Shown in pieces: positions 34,641-45,292 of a stretch of DNA of 64,000 bases (the first letter of the stretch is position 1; each line of letters begins with the position of its first letter). Below the pieces are notes generated by a model. That model had not been told where the DNA came from. It did not search any database and saw only the letters and a list, made by a program, of their open reading frames with translations. Made by a program: the position numbers and the translations under genes. Source of the stretch: Bromus sterilis (lineage: Eukaryota > Streptophyta > Magnoliopsida > Poales > Poaceae); the NCBI GenBank assembly GCA_950022295.1, contig OX465595.1:279321770-279385769 (forward strand), in the 5' to 3' direction.

Positions 34641-35363
34641 CAACGCTTAGATTGGTGAGGAGAAGAAGCCGTGGGGGGAAAGAGGGCTAGGGGAGGAGGA
34701 GAAGAAAAGGAGGAGGGCTCACCATAGATCAGACAGGAGAGGGAGAGGAGAATCCAGTGCCGCTGAGCCATATTCTCTCCCCCGAGCTCATACGCCTTCG
34801 CGCCCTCGTCACCGGAGCGCCGCCTGTCCCGCGCCTCCCACTCCATGGTCAAGCCAAGCATGGTCACATCCATGGCCAGCATCCTCTCCTCCCCGTCTTC
34901 TCCGTACGAACAGCCAGTGTCGCCTTCCTCTCCTCCCTTCTCTCTCTCCCATGGATATGGTTGGTGCCGCCCTCCTCTCCTCCTTTCTCTCTCCCAGCAG
35001 CTCCACCCTCCTCTCCCCCACCAGCTCCAGCCTCCTCTCCTTCCTTCCCTCACCCGCCGGCACGGATGCCTGACATCCATAGGTGGCTGGAAGGGAAACT
35101 GGTGCGCGAGGATGGAGATGAAAGAGAGGTGGCCGGCGGCGTGGAAGAGGAGGGGTTGGCGGCGTGGGAGAGGACGGGTTGGCGGCGTGGGGAGAGAGGA
35201 TCGTGGGGCAAGAGGGATTGAGGCTAGGGTTGGGCGGTTTGCACGACCACGCACCAGCACCAAATAGTAGCAACATCCAACGGCTGGCCACCGGATCAAA
35301 CGGCCAGCGTAGGTTGCCCCCGAGGAGGGCTGTGAGGCCTCATCACTCCCTTGACCTTTAAGA
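34641..35363 (-). other. Third GC-rich Helitron 5' end (segment B)
   Basis: This is a GC-rich, pyrimidine-rich leader on the minus strand. It is preceded by a terminus related to the other two: 'gcaacatccaacgg', 'gcccccgaggagggctgtgaggcc', ending CTTTAAGA at 35363. No TATA box is evident, unlike the other two copies. Long ORFs on both strands reflect base composition. Confidence 0.5.
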
Positions 35364-35367
35364 TTTA

Positions 35368-36150
35368 AATTACTTGTTTTGTCTAAAGTAGACCGATCTG
35401 ATATGTACGTACAACAAAAAAATGTCTGACACATAATTTTATACCCAAGAGTTTGGTACTTCTATTCCATTTTTCTTATCAAATAACATAAAATTGAATG
35501 CAAATTAACTGATTTCTAGATGACCGCACGGGGAGAAGAGAAGACAGCGCCGCTGCATCTCTCACCTCCACCTCCTGCTCACCTTGCACCTCCTCACCTT
35601 GACATCCACCGCCTTCCTCTTCTCTTCTCACCTCCTCAACTCTGGGAAGCAGGGAGAGAGGGAGGAGTAGCAAGGACCTGGGGACGACGGCGGCTGGACG
35701 GCGCGGGGGCGCAGCCGGAGGAGGCGGGGAAAGCACGGATCCAGGCCGGGGCGAGCTCATCCATGGCGGCTCGGGCTAGAGCTTGACGGCCAGCTGCTGC
35801 TGCACAAGAGGGAGAGAGAGGTGAGGGAGGAAGAGGAGAGCAGGGAGAGAGGGAGGAGGAGCGGGGACCTAGGGTTGCGGCGGCTGGCCGACGCGAGGGG
35901 AAGAGAGGGCAGAGATGGAGGTGCTAGTGGAGGTAGGCGGCGGCTGGCGAGGGGAAGAGACGAGGGCTTGGGGCGTGTGGAGCTCGGGGCGAGAGGGACT
36001 GGAGGCTAGGGTTGGAAGATCATATGTATATATATGACCATGGGTAGCAACATCGAACGGTGCAGAACGAGCACGAGGCGAATCGGACGGACAACGAAGA
36101 GTGCCCCCGGAGGAGCTCTGTGAGGCCCCCTGGGCTAGCATCCTTTAAGA
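35368..36150 (-). repeat. 784-bp duplicated Helitron 5'-end block, copy 2
   Basis: This is the partner of 27653-28436, identical apart from scattered substitutions. It carries the TATA box at 36027-36034 and the outermost 5' terminus TCTTAAAGG at 36150. The ATG frame (about 35768 downward) is longer here than in copy 1 because the early stop is absent. Confidence 0.75.
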
Positions 36151-36151
36151 G

Positions 36152-36156
36152 TTAAA
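36152..36156. repeat. TTAAA flanking element O, left copy
   Basis: TTAAA directly precedes the TG of the 5' LTR and recurs at 62274-62278 directly after the truncated 3' LTR. It is a candidate 5-bp TSD, though AT-rich enough to arise by chance. Confidence 0.5.
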
Positions 36157-38212
36157 TGTCAGAACCCTCTGTTAGGTAATGTGCTAGGATCAAAGTCACC
36201 TTGCATTCATCAAAGAAAATCAAATGGAATTCAAATTCAAACTCAAATGGGAGAAGGAACACCGCCCATATGAATTAATTCAAAAGGCCAGAAATAAATA
36301 TTCTCCAAAAATTCATGTTTGATTTTTGAAAAGTCTTATAAATGAGTGTGATCACATATCAAGTGATGTGGGACCCACCCCATGCTCATGGATTTTTCAA
36401 ATATTCAAACAGGACCTTGGAATTAATCAAAAACCCTATTTGATTTAAAATTCAAATGTTTTGAATTTTAAAAAGTGCCAAACTTTACAAGTGGCTAGCC
36501 TAATATTTTATGAGGCCATGTAAAAAGTTTTAGCATTTAATAAAATGCCTAGCTATTTATTTAGCACAGCAAAACAAAATTACAGAAAAGAAAACAGAAA
36601 GAAATAAAGAAAAGAGGCTCACCTGTGAAGGGGCCCAACTTATCGCCCCTGGCCCAAGCCCACCTAGAGAGCTTGTCGTCTTCCCCAGGCAAGCGAGCAC
36701 GCTGCTGCGTGCCGGCCATGCCGAGGCCGCCGACGCCACCGCGACGCCCTGGTCACGCAGCTGCTTCCCCGCCGTCTTCTACGTGTCCTGGAGACGCCCA
36801 GAACCCTCCCCGATCCATTCCCCCTCCTCCCAATGCCTATCCATCCCTCTCCTTCCCTCCCGTGAGCTTCCCCGAGAGCAGCCGCAGGCCATGGCGATGG
36901 AAACTCGCAGCCCGAGTCCGATCTAGGCCCTCGGAGCGTGTCCATCCTCTTCGCCGCCCTCGACTTCGTCTCTGTGCAAGAAATCAAGATCCCGGAGCCC
37001 TCCTAGTCGTCGGAATCGTCACCGAGAGCTCGCCAGATCCGCCGCTTGTCGTCGTTCAATACTCCGTCTACGTTCCCTCCCCGACTCCGTCGACTACCTC
37101 GTCGTGTTCCCTGTAGCCTGGTGAGCGTTTCCCGCAAACTCACATCGCCCCTCCCTCCTTCTAGCCCGATTCGCCATGGGAGCCGTGGCTCCTCGTCGCC
37201 GGTGTGCTCGTCAGCGAGCACCCGTGAAGAAAACAAACTCGAGAACCTGTCCGTCATCTTCACTGTGACCTCACGCGTCGAATTAGCTAGCGCCTGCTTG
37301 TTTTGGTGCACTGTGACGACATTTGTCTCTTCTCCGGGCTTCTGTTGCCGCCGGCGAGGTCGCCGTCGTCGCTATGTTCATCACCTTGGACGCCCGCGTG
37401 CACCAGGCGACGTGCGAGAGCATGAGCTACGTCCATGTGGTCTCAGCGCATCGAATGGTGGCCAGGAGAGGAAGAGAGCAGAGCGCCGCCACGGATTTGG
37501 TCGCCGACGACTAGCCGTCGGCGAGATGACGTGGACGTCATTAGTTTAAGTGCTAATCCCCCCTTAGAGACACTTACACGTGGGCCCTAGCCCCTAATTA
37601 ACCCATTGTTAATTAAAACAAATCAGGAGTTAACACTGAGAGGCTGACAGCCCTGGCCCACAGGTCAGTTTGACTAGAGTCAAACCCCTGACGCTAGCAT
37701 GACATCACAGTGATGCAGTAAATGCTTTTCTAATTAAAACAATTCAGAAATTGGCAGTAATTATTCCAAACTTTGAAAATTCATAGAAAATTCATATTAA
37801 CTCCAAATTTAACATATAATATATGAAAAATTATCAGGAGAAAATAATCTATCCAAATATACAACTTTCAACTATGTTTGAGTTGAATTTAAAATGGGAC
37901 CAGTAGCATTTGCTATTTGGTTGAATTTAAAATGCTTTTGCAATTTGAACCTTAGCAACATGCCACATTTCACTTGAACATCAGAGGCATATCATACACA
38001 TATCAAGATGAGTTACATTGATCAAACAATAGCATTTGCAACTTGGCTAAATTGAATTTAAATTGGAGTTTGAATTTGCAATTCATTTGCAATATACTCC
38101 ATTTAAATGGAATTGCCTCACACATCAGAAGCATGCAAACCAAGTTTCAACCTTCAACCATGTGCTTGTGCATTGTATTTACTTTGCTACCTTGTTTGTT
38201 GTTTGTCGAGTA

Positions 38213-38356
38213 GAAGTTGAACCGGAACAGGAGGCTGCCCCCTTCGTTGAAGATCCCGAGACTGAACCTCGTCAGCAAGGCAAGCAAACCCCCATTGATC
38301 ATGTCGATAAAATCCCACTTCCCTCTCATGTCTCGCTTATCCATTGTATAGGATGA
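38213..38356 (+). CDS. LTR-borne acidic ORF, element O 5' LTR
   Basis: It contains VEVEPEQEAAPFVEDPETEP and then the IDHVDKIPLPSH stretch. It is preceded by a T-rich tract and GTCGAG, so an upstream splice acceptor is possible. The open frame begins further upstream (38063), but only this part is conserved with M. Function is unknown. Confidence 0.3.
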   Translation, partial: EVEPEQEAAPFVEDPETEPRQQGKQTPIDHVDKIPLPSHVSLIHCIG

Positions 38357-38603
38357 TTACCATGCTACATTTCTACCGCATAGATGAACCCATTCCTTTG
38401 CATGACCTATCATTTGTCACAGTAGTAAGCAAACCACAATCCTAGCAAATGTAGGAGTTGGTTGATATCATGTGGCCCCTGCATTTGTTACTGCTTATTG
38501 CATGCTTAGAGTGTTACAATGTTGATACTGTTATGTGAGTCGGGATGGTAGTGATCATGCTGATGATGGTGGAAATGTGTTGGTGAATCTACCCTAATAC
38601 AAG

Positions 38604-38879
38604 GTGAACGATGAGAGGCTGTGTAGGAGTACACAGTGGGTTGTCTCGTTGAACACCGCCCTAAGTCCGAGTTCTTGTGTGGTGATCCAAGATGAAGAGT
38701 ACAATCACACATTGGGCTCACTGACCCCTCTCAACCTATTAACTCATCCCTTTCGATGTCCAGATGTCGCAGTAGTTCGGAGTTCTGGTAGGTTTGTGGC
38801 TTGGCTGCTAAGTGAGAGAACGGCTCAACCGAGACCGGCTTATGCACCACGCACACATCATCTGGGTCCACTTCGGTAA
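38604..38879 (+). CDS. LTR-borne sense ORF, 91 codons, element O 5' LTR
   Basis: It starts MNDERLCRSTQWVVSL and stays open over 91 codons, as in 61143-61418 and the M copy at 10156-10431. No domain is recognised. It is cysteine-poor and Ser/Arg-rich, without a signal peptide or membrane segment. Confidence 0.3.
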   Translation: MNDERLCRSTQWVVSLNTALSPSSCVVIQDEEYNHTLGSLTPLNLLTHPFRCPDVAVVRSSGRFVAWLLSERTAQPRPAYAPRTHHLGPLR

Positions 38880-39658
38880 ACCGGCCGGGTTCACGATAGT
38901 GGTAGCCAACCCAGGTAGGCGGCTTTCTTGGACTAGATCGGCTATGAGGTAACAGTTGTGGTGAGCATCCTCGCCGACACTTCTTGAACGGTGTCGAGTA
39001 CAAAGGCGGTAACTGATGATCATGTGTGTGTAGCGGTACACCCCTGCAGGGTTAACAAAACTATTCGAATAGCCGCGTCCGCGGTAAGGGACTGCTTGGA
39101 AAGCTTAGCTTGATTATTAGAAAACTTGAACTGGATACTTATAAAACTTGCCAAGATAAGCGTGAGTGCTATGGCGTGCTTTCTCGTGGGGAAGTCGAGG
39201 AAGGCACCATAGTGGTGTAATTGGTTGGAGACATGTAGTGGACTCGTGTACGCTTCTTACCTCAAAGTCTGGTACTCGTAGTTCAGACTAGCCAAGTCAA
39301 AGCTGGCACTTCAGCTTTTGAACCCCACCCCCCTTTACCTTGATACATTTGCATGAGTAGTATAGCTCCTACGTAAGTCTTGCTGAGTACGACTTTGTAC
39401 TCACGTTTGCTTATTCTATGTTTTAGATGAACCCACTGACCCCGAAGGTGGATTCTTCGTCGAGCTCGACGACTGAAGACCAATCTAGTGTAGTCCCAGT
39501 CAGCAGACTGGTTCCCTCGTGGAGGGCTTTGTGTTTAAATAAGGCTTCTTAAGCCATTTGTTAAGTTTGTCTGTACTCAGACCTACTCTGCTTCCATTGA
39601 ATGTTGTAATGTTGGATCACATACTTGTGATCTCTGTGTGCACTCTGTGAGAGTTATC

Positions 39659-39664
39659 AATAAA
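39659..39664 (+). promoter_or_regulatory. Polyadenylation signal in LTR of O
   Basis: AATAAA in the conserved context 'tatcaataaaatgtatac'. Equivalent sites are in every LTR of this group. Confidence 0.55.
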
Positions 39665-40206
39665 ATGTATACTTTGTAGAGAATTGCAATGATACCTGCT
39701 GTTCATACAAGGCATGCGTGATGCGTGTATGTTTATAACATGCATCTCTTTGTATGGGTTTTCGAGACCTTAGTTGTGATCTGGCTAGCGGTCTTTTATA
39801 CACCAAGTGGCCCTTAGATGTGCGCAGCTTGGGGAATCGCGATGCGATTGCTCGAGACTTTGTCTCGTTCACACTTTGTTGTATGATCGAGCCCGCCCTA
39901 GACCCCGACTAAGTGATCGGGCTGGAGTAAGTCTATGTAAGAGTTATGAGATAGTCGATAGTATGGTTGAGGCGACTTGTCTGTGAATATGGGAGTTCAT
40001 CACCCATATCATTTAGACTTGTGTGCGGACGATGAGGACCCATCTCAGTTGATCATCCGGCCTGGATGGGATGCCCCTCATGTACGATGCTTTCCGAGAA
40101 TGTTCTGTGCTTGGCCTTGTCTGCTTAGACAAGTGGGTACGGTTCTCGGCTCTCCATATGACTATGTCGTAGCGGGACTTGCATACGCTAACCCCGGGTC
40201 CCGACA

Positions 40207-40625
40207 AACTTTTTATCAGAGCAGGACTGACTGTAGGATTATCAGCCTTGGCCGAAGTCGAGTCTAGCTTGCTATAGTTATATAGTCACTCTGGGTATAT
40301 AAGGGAAAAACGTAAGGCTTCTTTTTTCTCCTTACCACATCGTTCTGAGTTCTAAGTCACCCTCATCTTATTCTACGGGAAGATAGGACTAGGCTCATCT
40401 ATGTCTTACTAGAACATCTCGTTGTTTGCTTCCTTGTAGCCGTAGGAAAGTTGTGTTCGGTTTGCTATAGTTGTTATGCTTCCAGATTTCTTACATCGTA
40501 TGTAAGTGTTGTTTTCATGTTGTAAGAAATTTTCTTTTCTTTCAATTACAGCCGTTATGCTGCCCGAGTCATTCCAAGTTTCTTCATAATCTGATGCATT
40601 TGCAAACTCCTTCTTTCTGTTTCAG
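40207..40625 (+). other. 5' leader of element O with decayed PBS
   Basis: The PBS position reads TTTTTATCAGAGC instead of TGGTATCAGAGC. A TATA-like GGGTATATAAGG is at 40293-40304. The leader ends in a pyrimidine tract and TTTCAG immediately before the accessory ATG, which looks like a 3' splice site. Confidence 0.65.
40293..40304 (+). promoter_or_regulatory. TATA-like motif downstream of PBS, element O
   Basis: GGGTATATAAGG is conserved at the same place in M (16324-16334) and, as GGGTATAAAGG, in I (44907-44917). Confidence 0.35.
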
Positions 40626-41039
40626 ATGGCGGATCTTCCCCCTCGGCAGATTGTTCGTCTGACTAGGTGCCTCGATGTGCGTGGGCATCCAGCCATGCTC
40701 ACCGAGATGATGTCCTTCATTGGCTATCGATGGTATCCTGAGTACACCGTTGAGGAGCAGTTCCTTGACTTCAACCAGACTCAGTTCCACTGCACTGTCA
40801 AGATTTACCCGCACCACATTGGAGTCTCTCAGCCTTTCCTCTTTGGACATGGCATTGGTGTGACCGAGAACATGGTTGTGCAGGATGCTGCATACTCATG
40901 TATTATCCTTCTGAGAGAGGAGCATGGACTGCTTGCAGGATCACCTTTCCACTATATCCCTGCTGCACTTCCAGGAGAAGAGGGATATTACACCGGATTG
41001 TACACATATCACTCCCTGGAGGATACTTTGCTTCAGATC
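40626..41039 (+). CDS. Accessory ORF upstream of gag, N-terminal part (split by element I)
   Basis: It starts MADLPPRQIVRLTRCLDVRG directly after a TTTCAG acceptor-like site. The 138 codons run to the TSD AGATC of element I, and the frame resumes without interruption at 53563. The whole would be about 270 codons. No gag, zinc-knuckle, protease or envelope feature and no signal peptide or membrane segment is seen. I recognise no family. Element I has no counterpart, its gag following a short leader directly, so this is an accessory gene of the lineage of O. Codons after 41039 in this frame belong to the LTR of I. Confidence 0.6.
41035..41039. repeat. TSD AGATC of element I, left copy
   Basis: A perfect 5-bp duplication with 53558-53562. 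Confidence 0.95.
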
Positions 41040-44000
41040 TGTCAGAACCCCAACTATAGTAAGTGCTAGGGTTTGATTGTGCTCTTTGCATCATGCAAAA
41101 ATTCAAATGAAATTCAAAAATGGGGAAAAGAAAAGCCCTGAGATTTTAATTCAAATGGCCAGATAAAAATCTTTTTCCAAAAATCATTTGAATATTTGGA
41201 AAATTCCTATACATGATGGTGATCATTTTAAAAGTGGTTTGGGTTCATTCCCATGCCCATGGAATATTCAAAAATTCAAAAGGTGCTCTGGAAATTAATT
41301 TTGACACCTATTTGAATTGAAATTCAAATGTTTTGAATTTCAAAAATGCTCAAATTCTACAAATGACTTGATACTGGTCACCTAGGATTTATAAAAATGT
41401 TTGGGCATTTTACAAAATTGCCTAGCTATTTATTTCTAGGCACAACAAAATAACAGAAAAATAAAAGAAGAAAAGAAAAAGGAAAAGGGGAAAACCCTAG
41501 CTTCTAGCCCAACTATTTTCCCCCAGCCCACCTGGCCTCGGCCCAGCCCACCCTCTTCTTGTCTCTTCTTCCCCGCGCTGCCAAGCACCTCGGTGGCAAG
41601 CCGGTGCCACCCCGACGCCGTCGAGAGCCTTCTAGACTCCCTCGAAGCCCCTCCTTGCGCCACGCAGCAGCCAGAACACGCCGCACCCCTTCCCCTACCT
41701 CTCGCTCGCCCATCCCCTCTCTGCGTTGCTTTCCCACGCGCAACCGAGACCCGCCGTGGAGCGCAACCGTGGGCACTCGTGGCCGGAGAGCTCCAGAGCC
41801 CCCGCCTCCTTGTCCAACGCGTACATCATGTTCGACTCCCTCGAAGCCCTCCTCCAATCGAGCCCGAGGCGCCCCGACGTCGACGCCAGCGTCACCGGAA
41901 ACCGCCACGGCCGTCGTTGCCTCTCCGGCGAATTCGCCACCCCCGGTTCCTCCCCGACTCCGGCGACCACGCCAACGCATTTCTGGTGAGATCATGCGTC
42001 GTTCCCCTCTCCCCGCGCCTAAAATGGTACCCCGTAGCCGTCGCACCGCTGTGCCCCTTCTCCGGCCGCCGCGCCCCTCGTCCCCGGCGTTGCTCCGGCC
42101 ATCCCCGAAAGCGCCCGAGTGCAGCACCTGATGCGCACGGGCAGGGGCGTCCTGTTGCTGCAAACGGAGCACCAAACGGCGCCCTGCGCTGACGTCCCGA
42201 GCGTGCGCCGCCGCGCTGGATGCCACCGGCGGCTAACCGCCGGCATGGCCCCGGTCATTAGGACCTAAACCACCCACTAAACCCCCTCACAGCCACAGAC
42301 AGGTGGGCCCTGCCCCCTTAATTAAGCACGGTTTAATTAATCAAATCGGAATTAACCCCCACTGTGACTGACAGCAGGGCCCCACTGGCCAGAGCCCCCA
42401 CTGACGTCACCATGACGCAGTAAAGGGGTTTTTCCAATTAAAATAAATTAAAGAAATTACAGAAAAGACAGAAAATCAATTAAACTTCAATAATTCATAG
42501 AAAATTCATATTAACTCCAAATTAAACATATAATATATGGAAAATTATCAGAAAAATGCAAGGATTAAGAATATGCAATATGTTTTCATGTTTTACCATT
42601 TTAAAATGGGCAACAGTAGCAAGTTTGCATATGGCTTAATTTGAATTCAAATTTGAAGTTTGAATTTGCAATTCTTTTGCAATACACTTCAATTAAATGG
42701 AATTGTCAACACATCAGTACCATGTACATCATGTTTTCACAACTTATCATGTGCTTGAGCATCGCAATTATATTTATCCCTTGATTGCTTTGTTTGCTCG
42801 ATAGAAGTGGAACCGGAACCGGAGGCCACCCCCTTCGTTGAAGACACCGTGTGTGAACCTCTTCAGCAAGGCAAGCAAACCCCATTGATCATGTCTATAA
42901 AATCCCAATTCCCTCTCAGTCTCTCTTATGCATGTTTAGGAGATCACCTTGTATCGATTCTACCGCATAGTTGAACCCATATCCGATGCATGACCTATCA
43001 TCTTGTCACAGTAGTAAGCAAACCACAATCCTAGCTGACATAGGAGTTGATTGATATCATGTGGCCCCTGCAACTGTTAAAGCTTATTGCATGCTTAGAG
43101 GTTACATTGAGGTTACATTGATCTATGAGTCGGGATGGTTGTGTTCATGTTACTGATGAAGGTGAAACTGTGTCGGTGAATCCACCCTAATACAAGGTGA
43201 ACGATGAGAGGCTGTGTAGGAGTACACAGTGGGTTGTAACACCGCCTTAAGCACCGAGTTCTTGTATGGTAATCCAAGACAAAGAGTACAACCACACATT
43301 GGGCTCACTGACCCCTCTCGGCCTAGTACCTTGATCCGTGTTGACGTCCAGGAGTCACATTAGTTCGGGCCTTCCATTTGACATATGCATAAAAAAAGAG
43401 TGAGTGGAAATGTTGCATCATCCTAGATATGTGGGTGGATCTGTGAGACAGTGAAACCATCTGTCAGAGGTGGCGTCTCGGTTGCCTACATTGTCTGGGT
43501 CCGTATCGTTGATCCGGCCGGACTCTCGAGCGGTGACAAACTCAGATAGTCGACTCCTGGAATAGACCGGTTGTGAGCGAAGTGTCGTGGTGAACATCCT
43601 CGCTGTCACCTCTTGAGCGGTGGCGAGACCTGGCAGTAACTGATGGTCATGTGTGTGTAGTTTACACCCTTGCAAGGTTAACAAAAATATTCGAATAGCC
43701 GCGTCCGCGGTCATGGACTACTTGGAACCTGTACCTGATTATTAGACAACTTGAATGGATACTTATAAAACTCGCAAGATAAGCGTGAGTGCTATGGTGT
43801 GCTCCTCGTGGGGAAGTCGAGGAAGTATCCATAGTGGTGTATTGGTTGGAGACATGTAGTGGACTCATGTACGTTTTTTACCTCAAGTCTGGTACTCGTA
43901 GTACAGGACTAGCCAAGTCAAAGCTGGCACTTCTGCATGTTGAAACCCCACCTCCTTTACCTTGAAACTTGAGCATGAGTAGTGTAGTTCTGATGTAAGT

Positions 44001-44819
44001 CTTGCTGAGTACGACTTTGTACTCATGTTTGTTTATTCTATGTTTTAGATGAAAACCCAGACCCGATGGAGTCACCTTCCTGAAGCTCGACGTTGACTAA
44101 GCTATTATAGTTCCAGACAGCAGTCTGGTCCCTCGTGGAAGGGCATGTTTGTTGTACAAGGCTTCTCTAAGCCAATTGTTAATCTTGTCTGTACTCAGAC
44201 CTAATTTGCTTCCGTTGTATGATGTAATGTTGATCACATACATGTGATCTTTGTATACTCTATGTGTAAGTAAATAAAGAAGTACTTTGTAGAGTTATGT
44301 GATGATACCTGATGTTCATACTAGGCATGTGTGCTGCGTGTATTTTTATAACATGCATGTCTTAGTATGGGTTTTCGAGACCTTAGTTGTGATCTGGCTG
44401 GCGGTCTTTTATACACCAAGTGGCCCTTAGATGTGCGCAGCTTGGGGCATCGCGATGCGATTGCTTGTGACTCTGTCACGTGCACACTTTGTTGTATGAT
44501 CGAGCCCGCCCTAGACCCCGACTAAGTGATCGGGCTGGAGTAAGTCTATGTAAGAGTTAGGATTCAATCGATAACATGGTTGAGGCGACTTGTCTATGAA
44601 TATGGGATTCACCACCCATAAGCATTTAGACTCGTGAGCGGACGATGAGGACCCATCTCAGTTGATCATCCGGCCTTAATGGGATGCCCCTCACGTTCGA
44701 TGCTTTCCGAGAGTGTTCTATGCTTGGCCTTGTCTTCTTAGACAAGTGGGTACGGCTCTCGGCTCTCCATGTAATTGTATCGTGACTGGAATTACATACG
44801 CCTATTCCGGGTCCCGACA
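41040..44819 (+). repeat. 5' LTR of element I (3780 bp)
   Basis: It runs from TGTCAGAACCCCAACTA to GGGTCCCGACA. The GC-rich leader block lies at about 41500-42260, followed by an AT-rich part. The LTR ORFs seen in M and O are broken here (the acidic frame is shifted, and the 91-codon frame is lost near 43235). A polyadenylation signal is at 44273-44278. Confidence 0.95.
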
Positions 44820-44823
44820 GACT

Positions 44824-44835
44824 TGGTATCAGAGC
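44824..44835 (+). promoter_or_regulatory. Primer-binding site, tRNA-iMet type, element I
   Basis: TGGTATCAGAGC, 4 nt after the LTR end. The perfect motif contrasts with the decayed site in O. Confidence 0.95.
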
Positions 44836-45292
44836 AGGACTGTCTGTAGGATTATTCAACCCTTGGTCGAAGTCGAGTCTATCATTCTATAGTTATATAG
44901 TTATTTGGGTATAAAGGGAACAACGTAAGGCTTCTTTTTCTCCTTACCCTCATCGATCTGAGTCCTGAGTCACCCTCATCTTGTTCTACGGGAAGATAGT
45001 ACTAGGATCATCTATGTCTAACTAGAACATCTCGTTGTTTGCCTCCTTGTAGCCGTAGGACAGTTGTGGTCGTCCAGAGTCTTCGTGTTTTGAGTTCCTT
45101 GAGGAAGTTCTGTCCAATCTCCTCGAGGTTGTCTTGTTTTCCATTCCGGTGTTGCCGTTATGCTGCCGGATTTGTTCCGTTTTTCTTTGAGTCATTGCCT
45201 TTGCATTATAATCTTTTCCGTCTTCATCATGTCCTTCTTGTCTTTGATTCCACCATACAACCTGTACTGATTGTTGATCTTTATCACACAGG
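44836..45292 (+). other. 5' leader of element I
   Basis: It has TATA-like GGGTATAAAGG at 44907-44917 and ends in ATCACACAG|G before the gag ATG, an acceptor-like site. There is no accessory ORF. Confidence 0.6.

Larger units (their letters stand above)
28437..35363 (-). mobile_element. Second Helitron-like segment (B) inside the composite
   Basis: Its low-coordinate end (28440 onward, 'aaccatgtaatcgtag') matches sequence about 40 bp inside the Helitron 3' end (22985 onward), but the hairpin and CTAG are missing. Its high-coordinate end (35363) has a third TCTTAAAGG-type 5' terminus, with a flanking base that fits the A/T rule. It is thus a related Helitron lacking its 3' terminus, sandwiched between the two copies of the 784-bp block. 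Confidence 0.5.
22943..36150 (-). mobile_element. Composite non-autonomous Helitron with captured gene fragments
   Basis: On the minus strand the 3' end is a 7-bp-stem hairpin (22956-22971), 9 nt, then CTAG (22946-22943) followed by T, the classic Helitron 3' terminus. The 5' end is taken as TCTTAAAGGATGC at 36150, and related TCTTAAAGG ends recur at 28436 and 35363. The interior is AT-rich with short islands bounded by splice consensus on the minus strand, including a primase fragment. No Rep or helicase coding is seen, so it would depend on an autonomous partner. The 5' flank is C rather than the expected A, so the exact 5' boundary is uncertain. Confidence 0.65.
36157..40206 (+). repeat. 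5' LTR of element O (4050 bp)
   Basis: It runs from TGTCAGAACCCTCTG to GGGTCCCGACA. It contains a GC-rich block (about 36610-37540), the acidic ORF (38213-38356), the 91-codon ORF (38604-38879) and a polyadenylation signal (39659-39664). The 3' half resembles the LTR of M closely, but the first part does not. Confidence 0.9.

Noticed and set aside
34592..35434. 280-codon minus-strand ORF and overlapping plus-strand ORFs
   Set aside because: Pyrimidine-rich 5' end block of Helitron segment B; low-complexity translation, open on both strands.
22934..36157. Treating the gene-fragment unit as a TIR DNA transposon with TTAAAT TSD
   Set aside because: TTAAAT is AT-rich and the ends show no inverted repeats, whereas the hairpin plus CTAG fits a Helitron better. 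The 5' boundary remains uncertain.
41040..41069. Apparent last ten codons of the accessory ORF
   Set aside because: They are read from the LTR of element I beyond the TSD, so they are not part of the original gene.
41513..42258. ORFs of 190-237 codons in the LTR of I (and 50149-50975)
   Set aside because: GC-rich LTR block with no recognisable features; several frames are open simultaneously.
44824..44835. tRNA gene at the PBS
   Set aside because: Only the 12-nt complement to a tRNA 3' end is present; there is no cloverleaf.
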